Positions 7,252 through 14,844 of a stretch of 64,000 nt of DNA are shown in pieces; within the stretch, counting starts at the first letter, position 1; each line of letters starts with the position of its first letter. The stretch covers positions 124,001-188,000 of the forward strand of contig NZ_PSSW01000004.1 in NCBI RefSeq assembly GCF_002933295.1, written 5' to 3'. Position numbers and translations under genes: made by a program. Source of the DNA: Marinobacter flavimaris. GTDB lineage: Bacteria; Pseudomonadota; Gammaproteobacteria; Pseudomonadales; Oleiphilaceae. The notes beneath the pieces are model-generated. The model was not told where the DNA came from. It searched no databases and was given only the letters and a program-made list of their open reading frames with translations.

Positions 7252-8052
7252 ATGAGCAAAAAGATCGATCTCTACAGTAGCTCGTACAGCAATTACTCGC
7301 TGGAAACCTACAGCGAGGTCCGGCTGGAGACCTATGGCGAGGACTATGGGCAAACCAGCTGGGTTTCGACTGAAGAATCCCACGAGATACCCGAGTTACT
7401 TCAGCTGACATCGGATTCATCGGTCCTGGACATCGGCTGTGGATCTGGCGGGTACGCTGTCGGCCTGGCAAAGCGTATAGGCTGTCGGGTTGTAGGGTTC
7501 GAGATAAATGAATCGGGCGTGAAAACGGCGAATGCGTTGGCCGAAGATGAGAAGGTCAGCGACCTCGTGAAATTCGAACAACACGATGCGTCTGAAGAAT
7601 TGCCCTATGAAGATAATTCGTTCGACGCCATCTATTCCACGGATGTCCTGTGCCATGTCCCTCGTCGGCGAGAGGTTCTCTCCAACACACAACGGTTGCT
7701 CAAACCTGGTGGGAAATTCGTCTTTAGCGACGCTTTGGTGATTGGGGGACTGATTTCCTATGAAGAGCTTGAGAATCGATGCCCAGACGGTCTGTATTTT
7801 TTCAGCCCTCCCGGCGTCAACGAGCAATTAATACGGGAATCCGGTCTCAAGCTGCTTGAAGCTCGCGATACCACCGCGAATTGTGCTCTGTTGTCCAAAC
7901 GTTGGCACGATGCGCGCGAAAAACGAAAAGAGGCACTTATCGCCTGTGAGGGTGAGGAGAACTTTCTGGGCGTGCAGCAATTTTTGGCCGGCGTTCACCG
8001 GTTAACGAGCGAGAGGCGTTTATTGCGCTTTCTGTACACTTGTTCGAAATAG
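7252..8052 (+). CDS. Class I SAM-dependent methyltransferase
   Basis: A 266-residue methyltransferase with motif I VLDIGCGSGGYAVGLAKR, an acidic strand-2 end (VVGFEINESG), motif around EQHDASEELPYEDNSFDAIYSTDVLCHV and the LKPGGKFVFSDAL segment of the type-11 family. The N-terminus is rich in Tyr and Ser (YSSSYSNYSLETYSE). ATG 7252 is supported by GGAAGGGAAG a few bases upstream. The organisation (strand, distance) places it after the MOSC gene, but a separate promoter is possible. Substrate cannot be inferred; the resemblance is to ubiquinone/sarcosine-type small-molecule methyltransferases. Confidence 0.85.
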   Translation: MSKKIDLYSSSYSNYSLETYSEVRLETYGEDYGQTSWVSTEESHEIPELLQLTSDSSVLDIGCGSGGYAVGLAKRIGCRVVGFEINESGVKTANALAEDEKVSDLVKFEQHDASEELPYEDNSFDAIYSTDVLCHVPRRREVLSNTQRLLKPGGKFVFSDALVIGGLISYEELENRCPDGLYFFSPPGVNEQLIRESGLKLLEARDTTANCALLSKRWHDAREKRKEALIACEGEENFLGVQQFLAGVHRLTSERRLLRFLYTCSK

Positions 8053-8059
8053 AGAACGG

Positions 8060-8120
8060 ATGACTGTCACGACCGGACAGCCCACTATCGCAGCGCTCAC
8101 AGTGGTTTTTCGAGTAAGAT
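8060..8120 (-). pseudogene. Fragment of a zinc-ribbon membrane protein gene
   Basis: Read on the minus strand this stretch encodes SYSKNHCERCDSGLSG, which matches VSYSKNYCERCGVGLFG of the intact small zinc-ribbon gene at 18303-18536; the DNA is also clearly similar (shared CAGCGCTCACAGT and TTCGAGTAAGA). Only this core survives, immediately downstream of the lipoprotein hydrolase gene, the same position relative to a hydrolase as the intact copy. Confidence 0.6.
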
Positions 8121-8136
8121 GGATCTGTCTCCGTAT

Positions 8137-9528
8137 CTACGGGTTGGCCATCTTTATTCGCGCATCTGCCCGATCTTCCTCATCCTGGCTCTGGGAAGAA
8201 ATCAGAATCAGTTGCCGAATGAAGCTCGCAATTCTTGGATCATAAATATCGTTGTGATCCCGAATCAATTCGCCATCCACCCGTATATTCAAATAAGGAT
8301 TTCGGCCGGCCGAGGAATCCGTGCGCTCAAGCACTGCGCCTTCAAACGGGATGCGGCTACCTGACCTGTCTGCTTCCCAGCCCTTGCTGGCTGCAACGAA
8401 CGTCTGAACTGCCGTGGATGCGCTGAAACCGGCCTGTTCGTCGTCCGCAAGGGTCTCCTCCGCACGAAGGTAATGGGTCAGATAGGGATCGAAGTGGCCC
8501 AATGCCGTCACATTCGCAGAGCCCTGATCGATAACTTCGCTCTCCCCCGTAACGGGATTGAGGCGCTGGGCGTCCCGCTCGGTTTCAAACAGCGTAGAAA
8601 ACCAGCGGCCGAGGGGGAATGCCATGCCAGTGGCATCGTCATCCTCAGAGGTGAGTACCGCCAATACTGGCAATTGGCTCTCAAAGTACCGCCGCCGCTC
8701 ATTTGCCATGTCACTGAGCGTTGCATAGCGCGCAGCCTCGAAAGCCGGGTTAATCAGGACAACCAGATCCGCGAAGCCGACAGTATCGCTCACCACCGCG
8801 TCCGGGCCATGAGTCTGTACAAATCCGTTCTCTAAAATCTCGCTCATCGCAGAAAAGACCAGCGCTCCGCCAAAACTGTGCCCTACCACGACAAAACGGG
8901 TACGGTGGGGTTTGCCATCGTCAAGCGACTGGGCCCGTTTTGTTTTCTGCACAAGCTCAAGGCGACTGAGTAATTCAGTAGCGCCTCCGCGCCCTACTTT
9001 ATGGGCGGTATTCTTGCGCTCCCAGAATGTCAGCTCCTTTAATCCAGGCAAACTCACGGAACCACCGCGCCAGCCCAAATAGATGCCCACCACCTCCCTT
9101 GACTGCACACCGGTCTTCGCGCTCATAGCTGACTCCAGCGCACTCAATCGACGTAGAGACTCTCGAAAGCTGGATATATTACTGTCTCCAGCCTGGGCAC
9201 TGTGCTTCCAGCCATGCACGAACACCACCATCAAGAGATCCTGATTGGCGGCCAAGGTATTAACCTGGCCGATCACCTCCCTCAATTGCTCGCGATCCCA
9301 GAGCTGCCCCTGGTCGTCGAACTCGACAAAGCCCAAATGGTACTTTTCATCAATGGCGTTGGGCGACTGAAATACCTGAAGCGAATGCTGAGCGCACTCG
9401 TCAAGAGGATTGGCGGAAATACACAAACCAGATTCGGTACGGTAACGCTGATGGGAAATACAGGCCGACAGTGAGAGAACTATTGCAATAATGAAAGCAA
9501 GACGGGTGCCGTTGAAGCGATCTTTCAT
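8137..9528 (-). CDS. Alpha/beta-hydrolase lipoprotein (predicted esterase/lipase)
   Basis: A 463-residue protein with a lipoprotein signal peptide (hydrophobic 10-20, lipobox LSAC with Cys23). The alpha/beta hydrolase core is shown by the oxyanion-type VVFVHGWKHS (~101-110) and the nucleophile elbow VVGHSFGGAL (Ser ~218); a NPAFEA strand and a later GHFDPYLTHYLR could supply the acid/His part. It resembles the esterase/lipase proteins often annotated DUF900-like, with a long insertion between the two motifs. Lipid attachment suggests the inner face of the outer membrane. Upstream 9529-9819 separates it from a divergent secreted-protein operon. Substrate unknown. Confidence 0.8.
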   Translation of the reverse strand: MKDRFNGTRLAFIIAIVLSLSACISHQRYRTESGLCISANPLDECAQHSLQVFQSPNAIDEKYHLGFVEFDDQGQLWDREQLREVIGQVNTLAANQDLLMVVFVHGWKHSAQAGDSNISSFRESLRRLSALESAMSAKTGVQSREVVGIYLGWRGGSVSLPGLKELTFWERKNTAHKVGRGGATELLSRLELVQKTKRAQSLDDGKPHRTRFVVVGHSFGGALVFSAMSEILENGFVQTHGPDAVVSDTVGFADLVVLINPAFEAARYATLSDMANERRRYFESQLPVLAVLTSEDDDATGMAFPLGRWFSTLFETERDAQRLNPVTGESEVIDQGSANVTALGHFDPYLTHYLRAEETLADDEQAGFSASTAVQTFVAASKGWEADRSGSRIPFEGAVLERTDSSAGRNPYLNIRVDGELIRDHNDIYDPRIASFIRQLILISSQSQDEEDRADARIKMANP

Positions 9529-9639
9529 GACAAATTCCTTTTCGATTTTCTTGGGCAGAACCTCCTGTTACAGCCACTACTCTGCACTTATTCGATTAGC
9601 TTCTCCTGCAAGCCGCCCCAAGGCCGCCTCCAGATAACG

Positions 9640-9682
9640 CAAGCATAGCCCACGAGGCCGCGAAAGCCAGCATCCAGCAAGC
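9640..9682. repeat. REP-like element, left copy
   Basis: Contains CGAAAGCCAGCATCCAGCAA at 9661-9680, repeated exactly at 11488-11507; flanking TAGCCCA is shared too. The two copies bracket the two-gene unit 9820-11459. Confidence 0.6.
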
Positions 9683-9719
9683 CATGGCGCGGGGGATGTT
9701 TTTGCTGTCCGACGACAAT

Positions 9720-9819
9720 CAAACAATATGGGTGTATATTTTTTATACAACGTCAGGTCGAGATATTTCCGGAGTTATCGATCTGTGCCGCTATCAACAG
9801 GCTAAAAGGATGTGGCGAA
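9720..9819 (+). promoter_or_regulatory. AT-rich leader with palindrome before secreted-protein operon
   Basis: Within the gene-free 9529-9819 stretch the only notable signal besides the REP-like copy is GTATATTTTTTATAC near 9733, an AT-rich palindrome that may be part of the promoter of the 9820 gene. Assignment is tentative. Confidence 0.3.
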
Positions 9820-10905
9820 ATGAATAGACTCAAGGAAAAAATTTCATCCGGGATTAGGTCACTCAAAGACCAGATTGAAAACGGGTCTAACAAAAAAAGC
9901 AGTTTGCAAAGGCACGCCCCCCAGAACATAAATACGCCGTTTTATTTTTACTTCTTTGTGATTTTCGGCTTATCCCTCTCTCCCGGACTGACTTGGGCTC
10001 AGCCCGATCTGATGATCGGGCTAGAAGCGCCAGATACCGCAAACGCCGGAGAAGACATCGGCACTTCTCTCACCTTGACTGCCATAAACCGCGGGGATCA
10101 TGTGGCACAGGGGACCCGGTCATCCAACAACGGCTACATGATCGACATTTTCATAACCCGTAAAATCATGCCCACTGGCTATGCCCGCTACGACGAACAC
10201 TACTTCGATGGCGTCCTGCTCAAGGGTGGACGCGTCAGCAATACCGATACCTTGCCTCCACGGCAACGCGCGCGTTATCACACCTCGGCAATACTGCCAA
10301 AAGACATTCCACCGGGCCGGTACCAACTCTGCGCCCGCATAGACCCGGGAGACAAAGTCCAAGAGGCCATCGAAGACAACAACACTCATTGCCAGACACT
10401 GGCGGTTAACTTGTCCCTCATGCTCATTCAAGCCCTGCCGAAATTCGAGGTGCTCCTGCCCGAACATCGAAACCAGGAATTTCGCATCCTGGAGCGTGAA
10501 GAGGTCCATCTCGGCCCGCCTTCCGTCACCCCGGAGACCCCAGTCGGGACATCCGACGCTACACGAACCATTCTTGAAGATGGCTCAATCGTCTTGACAT
10601 GGCAGGACGGGTCAAAGCGGCGCCTGAGACCGGACGGCCTGGTTGAGTACGTTAGCCCGGATGGCACCATAATGTCTCCCATAGCTATCCAGGTTCAGGG
10701 CGCCGATCTGCCGGAGCTGCCCGAAGCATTGGATGACTGGGGCAGCGGCCTCGCAAACGACCTGCTGGCCATCCTCAGAAACATCCTGACCGACGCTGAG
10801 TTCGAGGCCTACCAGCAAACCGAGGCCGACAAAGGCTATTACGAGCGTATCAACTGGCGCCTGCGCAGCATCCAGTTCCTGACAGCCCTGGAGGACAACA
10901 TATAA
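9820..10905 (+). CDS. Secreted CARDB-like domain protein
   Basis: A 361-residue protein with a long basic N-terminal region (about 40 residues) then a hydrophobic export or anchor helix (about 41-60) ending at TWAQ. Residues ~62-195 look like one CARDB/Ig-like beta domain: ANAGEDIGTSLTLTAINRGD at the beginning and PGRYQLCARIDPGDKVQEAIEDNN at the end, the standard close of such domains. A central segment DGSIVLTWQDGSKRRLRPDGLVEY suggests beta-hairpin repeats; the C-terminus is helical. The gene overlaps the next one by a TAATG junction, so the two form an operon. Function is unknown; an envelope adhesin or sensor is possible. Confidence 0.6.
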   Translation: MNRLKEKISSGIRSLKDQIENGSNKKSSLQRHAPQNINTPFYFYFFVIFGLSLSPGLTWAQPDLMIGLEAPDTANAGEDIGTSLTLTAINRGDHVAQGTRSSNNGYMIDIFITRKIMPTGYARYDEHYFDGVLLKGGRVSNTDTLPPRQRARYHTSAILPKDIPPGRYQLCARIDPGDKVQEAIEDNNTHCQTLAVNLSLMLIQALPKFEVLLPEHRNQEFRILEREEVHLGPPSVTPETPVGTSDATRTILEDGSIVLTWQDGSKRRLRPDGLVEYVSPDGTIMSPIAIQVQGADLPELPEALDDWGSGLANDLLAILRNILTDAEFEAYQQTEADKGYYERINWRLRSIQFLTALEDNI

Positions 10906-11459
10906 TGCGATTTTGGCATGCATTATTCGTAAGTGCCTTGTTGATGGGGCCGATGGCGATGTCCTGGAGCGAGGAACGTGAAAACAGCTCTGAACTGGCG
11001 GATACTTCACGGATCGATGCCATGAAGTCTGCCCTCGAAGCGGAGGACGATCAGAGCGGTCTCCAACCGCTACAGGCCCCGGTGATCATCTCTGGAAATT
11101 TGATGGACTCGGAAGGGCAAGCCGCTATGAAGTCCGCCCTCAAGGCCTATTACGACTACCGTACGGAAGGATACGGCCACCGACAACGCGTATTCGAGTG
11201 GCAATTGTTGTCGTCGCGGATCATCTTTGTCGTCGTCATTGTCCTGGTAGGAGCTGGCATCTATTTTTCGTGGCTGCAGTTTCGGGCGGACCTGAAAGCG
11301 ACCGACAAGGAAGGAAATCGGGGCGTCTCCACGCTGGAAGCGTCGACCTCCGGCATCAAGGTCAGTTCACCAGTACTGGGTGTGATCATCCTGGTGATCT
11401 CTCTGCTGTTCTTCTACCTGTACCTGCAGTACGTCTATCCGATTGAGGAAATACTCTAA
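10905..11459 (+). CDS. Uncharacterised membrane protein coupled to CARDB-like protein
   Basis: A 184-residue protein with an N-terminal signal segment (about 1-20) and two predicted membrane helices at ~105-125 (RIIFVVVIVLVGAGIYF) and ~154-178 (SPVLGVIILVISLLFFYLYL). Two copies of the phrase AMKSALxA (IDAMKSALEA and AAMKSALKA) flank a segment that may be a repeat unit or a soluble periplasmic helix. Its ATG overlaps the stop of the upstream gene, implying translational coupling and possibly physical partnership with the secreted CARDB-like protein. No known family is recognised. Confidence 0.6.
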   Translation: MRFWHALFVSALLMGPMAMSWSEERENSSELADTSRIDAMKSALEAEDDQSGLQPLQAPVIISGNLMDSEGQAAMKSALKAYYDYRTEGYGHRQRVFEWQLLSSRIIFVVVIVLVGAGIYFSWLQFRADLKATDKEGNRGVSTLEASTSGIKVSSPVLGVIILVISLLFFYLYLQYVYPIEEIL

Positions 11460-11467
11460 AACAGGGC

Positions 11468-11507
11468 GAGCGTAGCCCAGCAACCCACGAAAGCCAGCAT
11501 CCAGCAA
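11468..11507. repeat. REP-like element, right copy
   Basis: CGAAAGCCAGCATCCAGCAA at 11488-11507 repeats the left copy at 9661-9680 exactly. Confidence 0.6.
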
Positions 11508-11525
11508 TGTCGGCCATAGTTCGAA

Positions 11526-12188
11526 TTATAACCTCCGCAAAGCATCCTCGAGGTCCAATTCACGAAACGTCTGGCGCAATGTCTCTCCGGCCAGTCGTGC
11601 TTCCCATTGCCTGCGCTGTTCCAGCACTGAATCGTCGGCAGGCAGGGAATCGAGAACCGACAATGCATAACTCCGGAGCAGTTCACTCCGGCACTCGATG
11701 ACAAGATCGGACGACGCCGCAGTACCGGACCCGGAGTAGGCAAAGCAGTGCTGCACATTGCGCCTGGCGCTTTCCCGTTCAACCGGTGAGATCACTACCT
11801 CCCGCGCGTCGTTGTCGGGAACCAGTAAAACGTTCACGCCCCGCCCGGTAATGGCCTCGGCGGTCTGCTGCGCGCCTTGTGGAACGTGGACGTTCTTGTG
11901 GTTTGGCCAGATGTCGAACATGCCATAGTCGGCACACGGGGCCTCCCGCTGAAACGTAAAGAAATCCGGGTAGGCATAAAACTCTGGCCCGCGCTCGCGA
12001 TAGCGGTCATAGAAGGCGGTAACGTAGGCCATGATGAGGGTCATTGCCCCAATGCCCTCAAACCGTCGAGGGACAACGATGCCAAGGCGATCCGTATCCT
12101 GAAACGACGAGAACAAGTCCGCGTGCGGAATGGCCTCGCCATGCTGGGTAATTTTGAAATCGCTGCCTCGCAGGCTGCTGCTATGCAT
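11526..12188 (-). CDS. Hypothetical protein
   Basis: A 220-residue soluble protein of no recognised family. Start ATG 12186-12188 (MHSSSLRGSDFKI) is chosen because the frame upstream is made of the dispersed repeat; the same 5' end (MHSSSLRDTDCKI) is duplicated at 18.23 kb. Noticeable blocks are LGIVVPRRFEGIGAMTL, FYDRYRERGPEFYAYPDFFTFQ and NVLLVPDNDAREVVI; an acidic, Arg-rich helical tail closes the protein. It lies 50 bases downstream of the LysR gene on the same strand, separated by a repeat copy. Confidence 0.5.
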   Translation of the reverse strand: MHSSSLRGSDFKITQHGEAIPHADLFSSFQDTDRLGIVVPRRFEGIGAMTLIMAYVTAFYDRYRERGPEFYAYPDFFTFQREAPCADYGMFDIWPNHKNVHVPQGAQQTAEAITGRGVNVLLVPDNDAREVVISPVERESARRNVQHCFAYSGSGTAASSDLVIECRSELLRSYALSVLDSLPADDSVLEQRRQWEARLAGETLRQTFRELDLEDALRRL

Positions 12189-12208
12189 GGTTATGTCGAA
12201 CGCTCTTA

Positions 12209-12238
12209 GAAAATAAATCTGTCCCGGTCCCGGTTTCG
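12209..12238 (+). repeat. Dispersed repeat, copy 3
   Basis: AGAAAATAAATCTGTCCCGG followed by TCCCGGTTTCG, a copy in which the CCCGG part is doubled. It abuts the LysR stop codon (12239-12241). Confidence 0.75.
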
Positions 12239-13117
12239 TTACATCTCGCTCATCAGCCACTCCTTGAAGGCTTTCATCCCGACGGTCAGCGGACGTTGTT
12301 TGCGGTAGACCAGATAGAAGGCCCTATTCGTATCGAGCTGGATGTCGAACGGCACCACCAACTTACCCGATTTAATCTCACGGGACGTCAGGGTGCTATC
12401 AGCCAGGGCAACTCCCAGGCCCTCCTGGGCCGCCGCCGTGGCCAGTTGCCCACTGGACATCTGTAGGCTGCCCCGGGCGGATATAAAATCAACGCCCGAC
12501 TGTTGCAGCCAGTTCTCCCACTCCCACTTACGTTTGCTGACATAGATCAGAGTGTGTTTAGCCAGGTCTTCAGGTTTTTCGAGCGGTAACTCACCTTCCA
12601 ATAGCTGCGGGCTACACACCGGCACCAGCATTACTCTGCGCAGAAAATGCACTTCGATGTCGTCCCATTCACCACTCCCGAAATAGACCGCCATGTCGGT
12701 ACTGGTACGGTCGAAATCCAGCAGCCCCATGGACGCGTTAATTTCCAGTTCAATATCCGGGTACAAGGCCTGAAATCGCGCCATGCGCGGCATCAGCCAG
12801 CGGGTGAGGAAGTTGGGGGCAACGCTGATCTTGACCACGTTGGATTCCTGGTTCTCAGTCAGGCGCTGGGTGGCCATTTCAATCTCGTCGAACGCGTGCC
12901 TGACAGATGTCAGGTATTGCTCGCCTTCAGGGGTCAACGTCACCGTTCGCCTGCTTCGATCAAATAGTGAAAGCCCCAAATATTCTTCAAGTGTCTTCAC
13001 CTGATGACTGACCGCGGACGATGTCACAAAAAGTTCCTTGCCAGCTGCGGCAAAGCTGCGATGTCTCGCGGCTGATTCAAATACCCGAAGCGCATTCAGG
13101 GGTGGCAGGTGGCGCAT
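12239..13117 (-). CDS. LysR family transcriptional regulator, GcvA-like
   Basis: A 292-residue LysR regulator. The N-terminal winged helix reads LNALRVFESAARHRSFAAAG...VTSSAVSHQVKTLEEYLGLSLFDR and is of the GcvA subgroup (the PLNALRVFE opening is typical); the rest is a two-lobed effector-binding domain (NFLTRWLMPRMARF, VYFGSGEWDD, VALADSTL). It is divergent from a 57-residue small gene at 13244, with an inverted repeat between them that could be its box. Divergent arrangement and the subgroup suggest it controls that gene and itself; effector unknown. Confidence 0.9.
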   Translation of the reverse strand: MRHLPPLNALRVFESAARHRSFAAAGKELFVTSSAVSHQVKTLEEYLGLSLFDRSRRTVTLTPEGEQYLTSVRHAFDEIEMATQRLTENQESNVVKISVAPNFLTRWLMPRMARFQALYPDIELEINASMGLLDFDRTSTDMAVYFGSGEWDDIEVHFLRRVMLVPVCSPQLLEGELPLEKPEDLAKHTLIYVSKRKWEWENWLQQSGVDFISARGSLQMSSGQLATAAAQEGLGVALADSTLTSREIKSGKLVVPFDIQLDTNRAFYLVYRKQRPLTVGMKAFKEWLMSEM

Positions 13118-13143
13118 AACTTCGCTCGACTGGTGAGATTAAT

Positions 13144-13158
13144 TCATCATTCTGATGA
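13144..13158. promoter_or_regulatory. Inverted repeat in LysR divergent promoter
   Basis: TCATCATTCTGATGA, six-base arms around three bases, 27 bases upstream of the LysR start and about 85 upstream of the divergent small gene. Location fits a LysR-type regulatory site; binding is inferred. Confidence 0.5.
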
Positions 13159-13243
13159 GAAAGGATCGCTTTTTCAACAGCCTCAAACTCATTAATATGC
13201 TCCCTATCGAAATGACTCATTTATCAAACGAGGACACAGCATC

Positions 13244-13417
13244 ATGAGTTACCAAGCTCCGAAACTGAACGAAGACGGCACCATCGACATTGATTACTAC
13301 ACCCAGCTTGCAAAGCAACAGCGTAGTGAGCACATCGCGCAGATGGCGGCGTCACTGAAAGCAAACATCAAATCCTTTTTCCACGTGAAGCTGCCAAAGC
13401 TGTCTACCGGCCATTGA
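13244..13417 (+). CDS. 57-residue hypothetical protein divergent from LysR regulator
   Basis: MSYQAPKLNEDGTIDIDYY opens a 57-residue acidic-then-basic protein; the second half (YTQLAKQQRSEHIAQMAASL, then KANIKSFFHVKLPKL) is one long amphipathic helix with a basic tail. GAGGACA lies about eight bases upstream of ATG 13244 as ribosome binding site. A strong hairpin at 13459-13489 follows. No family is recognised with certainty. Compositional codon bias and position opposite the regulator support a real gene. Confidence 0.6.
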   Translation: MSYQAPKLNEDGTIDIDYYTQLAKQQRSEHIAQMAASLKANIKSFFHVKLPKLSTGH

Positions 13418-13458
13418 CCTGTGCTCCCTTCAGCGCTCAATGACCTTACGTGTGAATT

Positions 13459-13489
13459 GGCTGGTTTCGCCGGCGCTGGCGAACCAGCC
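13459..13489 (+). terminator. Hairpin after small LysR-linked gene
   Basis: GGCTGGTTTCGCC and GGCGAACCAGCC form a 12-pair stem (one bulged T) around a short GC loop, followed by TGCTTCTAGGCTTTTCC. The weak T-rich tail makes it a probable, not certain, intrinsic terminator. Confidence 0.55.
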
Positions 13490-13552
13490 TGCTTCTAGGC
13501 TTTTCCGACATACAGGCGGGAAATAGCGTGAAGATTGACGTAGTAGCGACGT

Positions 13553-13840
13553 TCAAGAAGGGAGAGTAGAAATACCGTCGATCTCAGTAACCGTTTTAGC
13601 ATCCGCCCGCTCAATAATTTTCAAGAGAGTGGATTGAATCGTTTCATCTTCCCGAGCATCACTGCCACTGACGAACGTCTGCTTCTGGGATTCCGCGCCT
13701 TCTTCCTCAGTATAAGAAATCACAACCTCGCTGACTGAATCGGGCGTTTTGCCGAAGTACTCGAGCGAAACCAACGGATAGCCGTGAAAGCCCTTCTTAA
13801 CCTGCTTTGCAATACGCTTTTTTGCTTTATCCACGTTCAT
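13553..13840 (-). CDS. Hypothetical protein, 95 residues
   Basis: A small soluble protein beginning MNVDKAKKRIAKQVKKGF, with a basic first helix, a mixed strand region (YPLVSLEYFGKTPDSVSEVVI) and an acidic second half (EEEGAESQ...DAREDETIQSTLLKIIERADAKTV). It resembles conserved small proteins of marine gammaproteobacteria that start with the same basic helix, but I cannot name the family. It is on its own on the minus strand. Confidence 0.6.
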   Translation of the reverse strand: MNVDKAKKRIAKQVKKGFHGYPLVSLEYFGKTPDSVSEVVISYTEEEGAESQKQTFVSGSDAREDETIQSTLLKIIERADAKTVTEIDGISTLPS

Positions 13841-13929
13841 AGTGAGGGCCTGTCTTTGCGGTTGTTATCTGAGTGCACATCCACACCCGGTCGATACCAT
13901 TCGCCAATTCTATGCCCTTAACCCCATCC

Positions 13930-13956
13930 AAAATAGCTCTGCCCCGGTTTTCCGCG
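13930..13956 (+). repeat. Dispersed repeat, copy 4
   Basis: AAAATAGCTCTGCCCCGG followed by TTTTCCGCG; core slightly diverged. Confidence 0.65.
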
Positions 13957-14016
13957 ATTCCGGCTTTACTGCTAGTATTCAGAACCACCATCTGAGACAG
14001 GGACAGCTCAAGCACG

Positions 14017-14763
14017 ATGAACAGCAACTACAAAATCGCTCTACTCATCGACTGTGACAACGTCAGTCACCAATCCATCGAAGGGGTACTCCAGGAACTC
14101 GCCAAATACGGGGCTGTGAACGTGCGCCATGCCCACGGCAACTGGAACGGTCCGCAACTGGGTGGCTGGATCGAAAAGCTGCACGCCAACGCCATCCGAC
14201 CTGTTCAGCAGTTTGCCTATACAACCGGCAAGAACGCGACCGATGCCTCAATGATTATTGACGCCATGGACCTGCTTTACAGCGGCAACGTTGATGCGTT
14301 CGCCCTCATGACCAGTGATTCCGACTTTACGCCCCTGGTCATGCGAATCCTTGAAGCCGGCCTCCCAGTCTTTGGCTTTGGAGAGCGCAAAACCCCCATG
14401 CCCTTCGTGAACGCCTGCTCGCAATTCATCTACACAGAGAACCTGCGCGAGGACACCGAGGAACCCGATAGCGTCAGCAACGGGGGCACGCCAAAACCAC
14501 CCGCTGAAACCAAGTGGAGCCGGAACAAACTTAGGGGCGATACGGTCCTGGTACGGACTCTAAGAACTGCGGTGGAACAGACTGCTGATGATGATGGCTG
14601 GGCCCATCTGGGCAAGGTTGGCCAGTATATTTCTAATAACAGCTCTTTCTCCCCCGTGAACTACGGGTACAAGAAGTTGAGCGATCTTATCCGAGCCAGC
14701 GAACTCTTCGAGATGAGTGTGCGGGATAAGAACGTTTTCTATATCAAAAGCCCAGAAAAATAG
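14017..14763 (+). CDS. NYN domain protein with C-terminal OST-HTH/LOTUS domain
   Basis: A 248-residue protein. The N-terminal NYN (PIN-like) ribonuclease domain shows the acidic set as LLIDCDN (Asp12, Asp14), KNATDASMIIDAMDLL and MTSDSDFTPLVMRI. A Ser/Pro-rich linker (~150-170) leads to an OST-HTH/LOTUS-type winged helix (~175-245: RTLRTAVEQTADDDGWAHLG, FSPVNYGYKKLSDLIRAS) thought to bind RNA. This is the LabA/DUF88-type arrangement, a predicted RNA-degrading protein. The last codons and stop lie inside a copy of the dispersed repeat. Family clear, target unknown. Confidence 0.87.
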   Translation: MNSNYKIALLIDCDNVSHQSIEGVLQELAKYGAVNVRHAHGNWNGPQLGGWIEKLHANAIRPVQQFAYTTGKNATDASMIIDAMDLLYSGNVDAFALMTSDSDFTPLVMRILEAGLPVFGFGERKTPMPFVNACSQFIYTENLREDTEEPDSVSNGGTPKPPAETKWSRNKLRGDTVLVRTLRTAVEQTADDDGWAHLGKVGQYISNNSSFSPVNYGYKKLSDLIRASELFEMSVRDKNVFYIKSPEK

Positions 14764-14783
14764 ATCTGTCCCGGTTTTCTCGC
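14756..14783 (+). repeat. Dispersed repeat, copy 5 (contains stop of NYN gene)
   Basis: AAAAATAGATCTGTCCCGG followed by TTTTCTCGC. TAG of the NYN gene at 14761-14763 is part of the repeat. Confidence 0.75.
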
Positions 14784-14796
14784 TAAAAACAACGTA

Positions 14797-14818
14797 AAAA
14801 CCCCGGAAAACCGGGGTT
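14797..14818 (-). terminator. Intrinsic terminator of the outer-membrane-like gene
   Basis: AACCCCGG AAAA CCGGGGTT (14799-14818) forms an eight-pair stem. On the minus strand the hairpin is followed directly by a run of Ts, so it terminates the 14845-15480 gene. Confidence 0.8.
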
Positions 14819-14844
14819 CACAAACATCCTAACTCAGAGCTGGA

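Noticed and set aside
11456..11782. Minus-strand open frame ending in the REP-like element
   Set aside because: Cys/Trp-rich low-quality translation overlapping the 220-residue gene in another frame.
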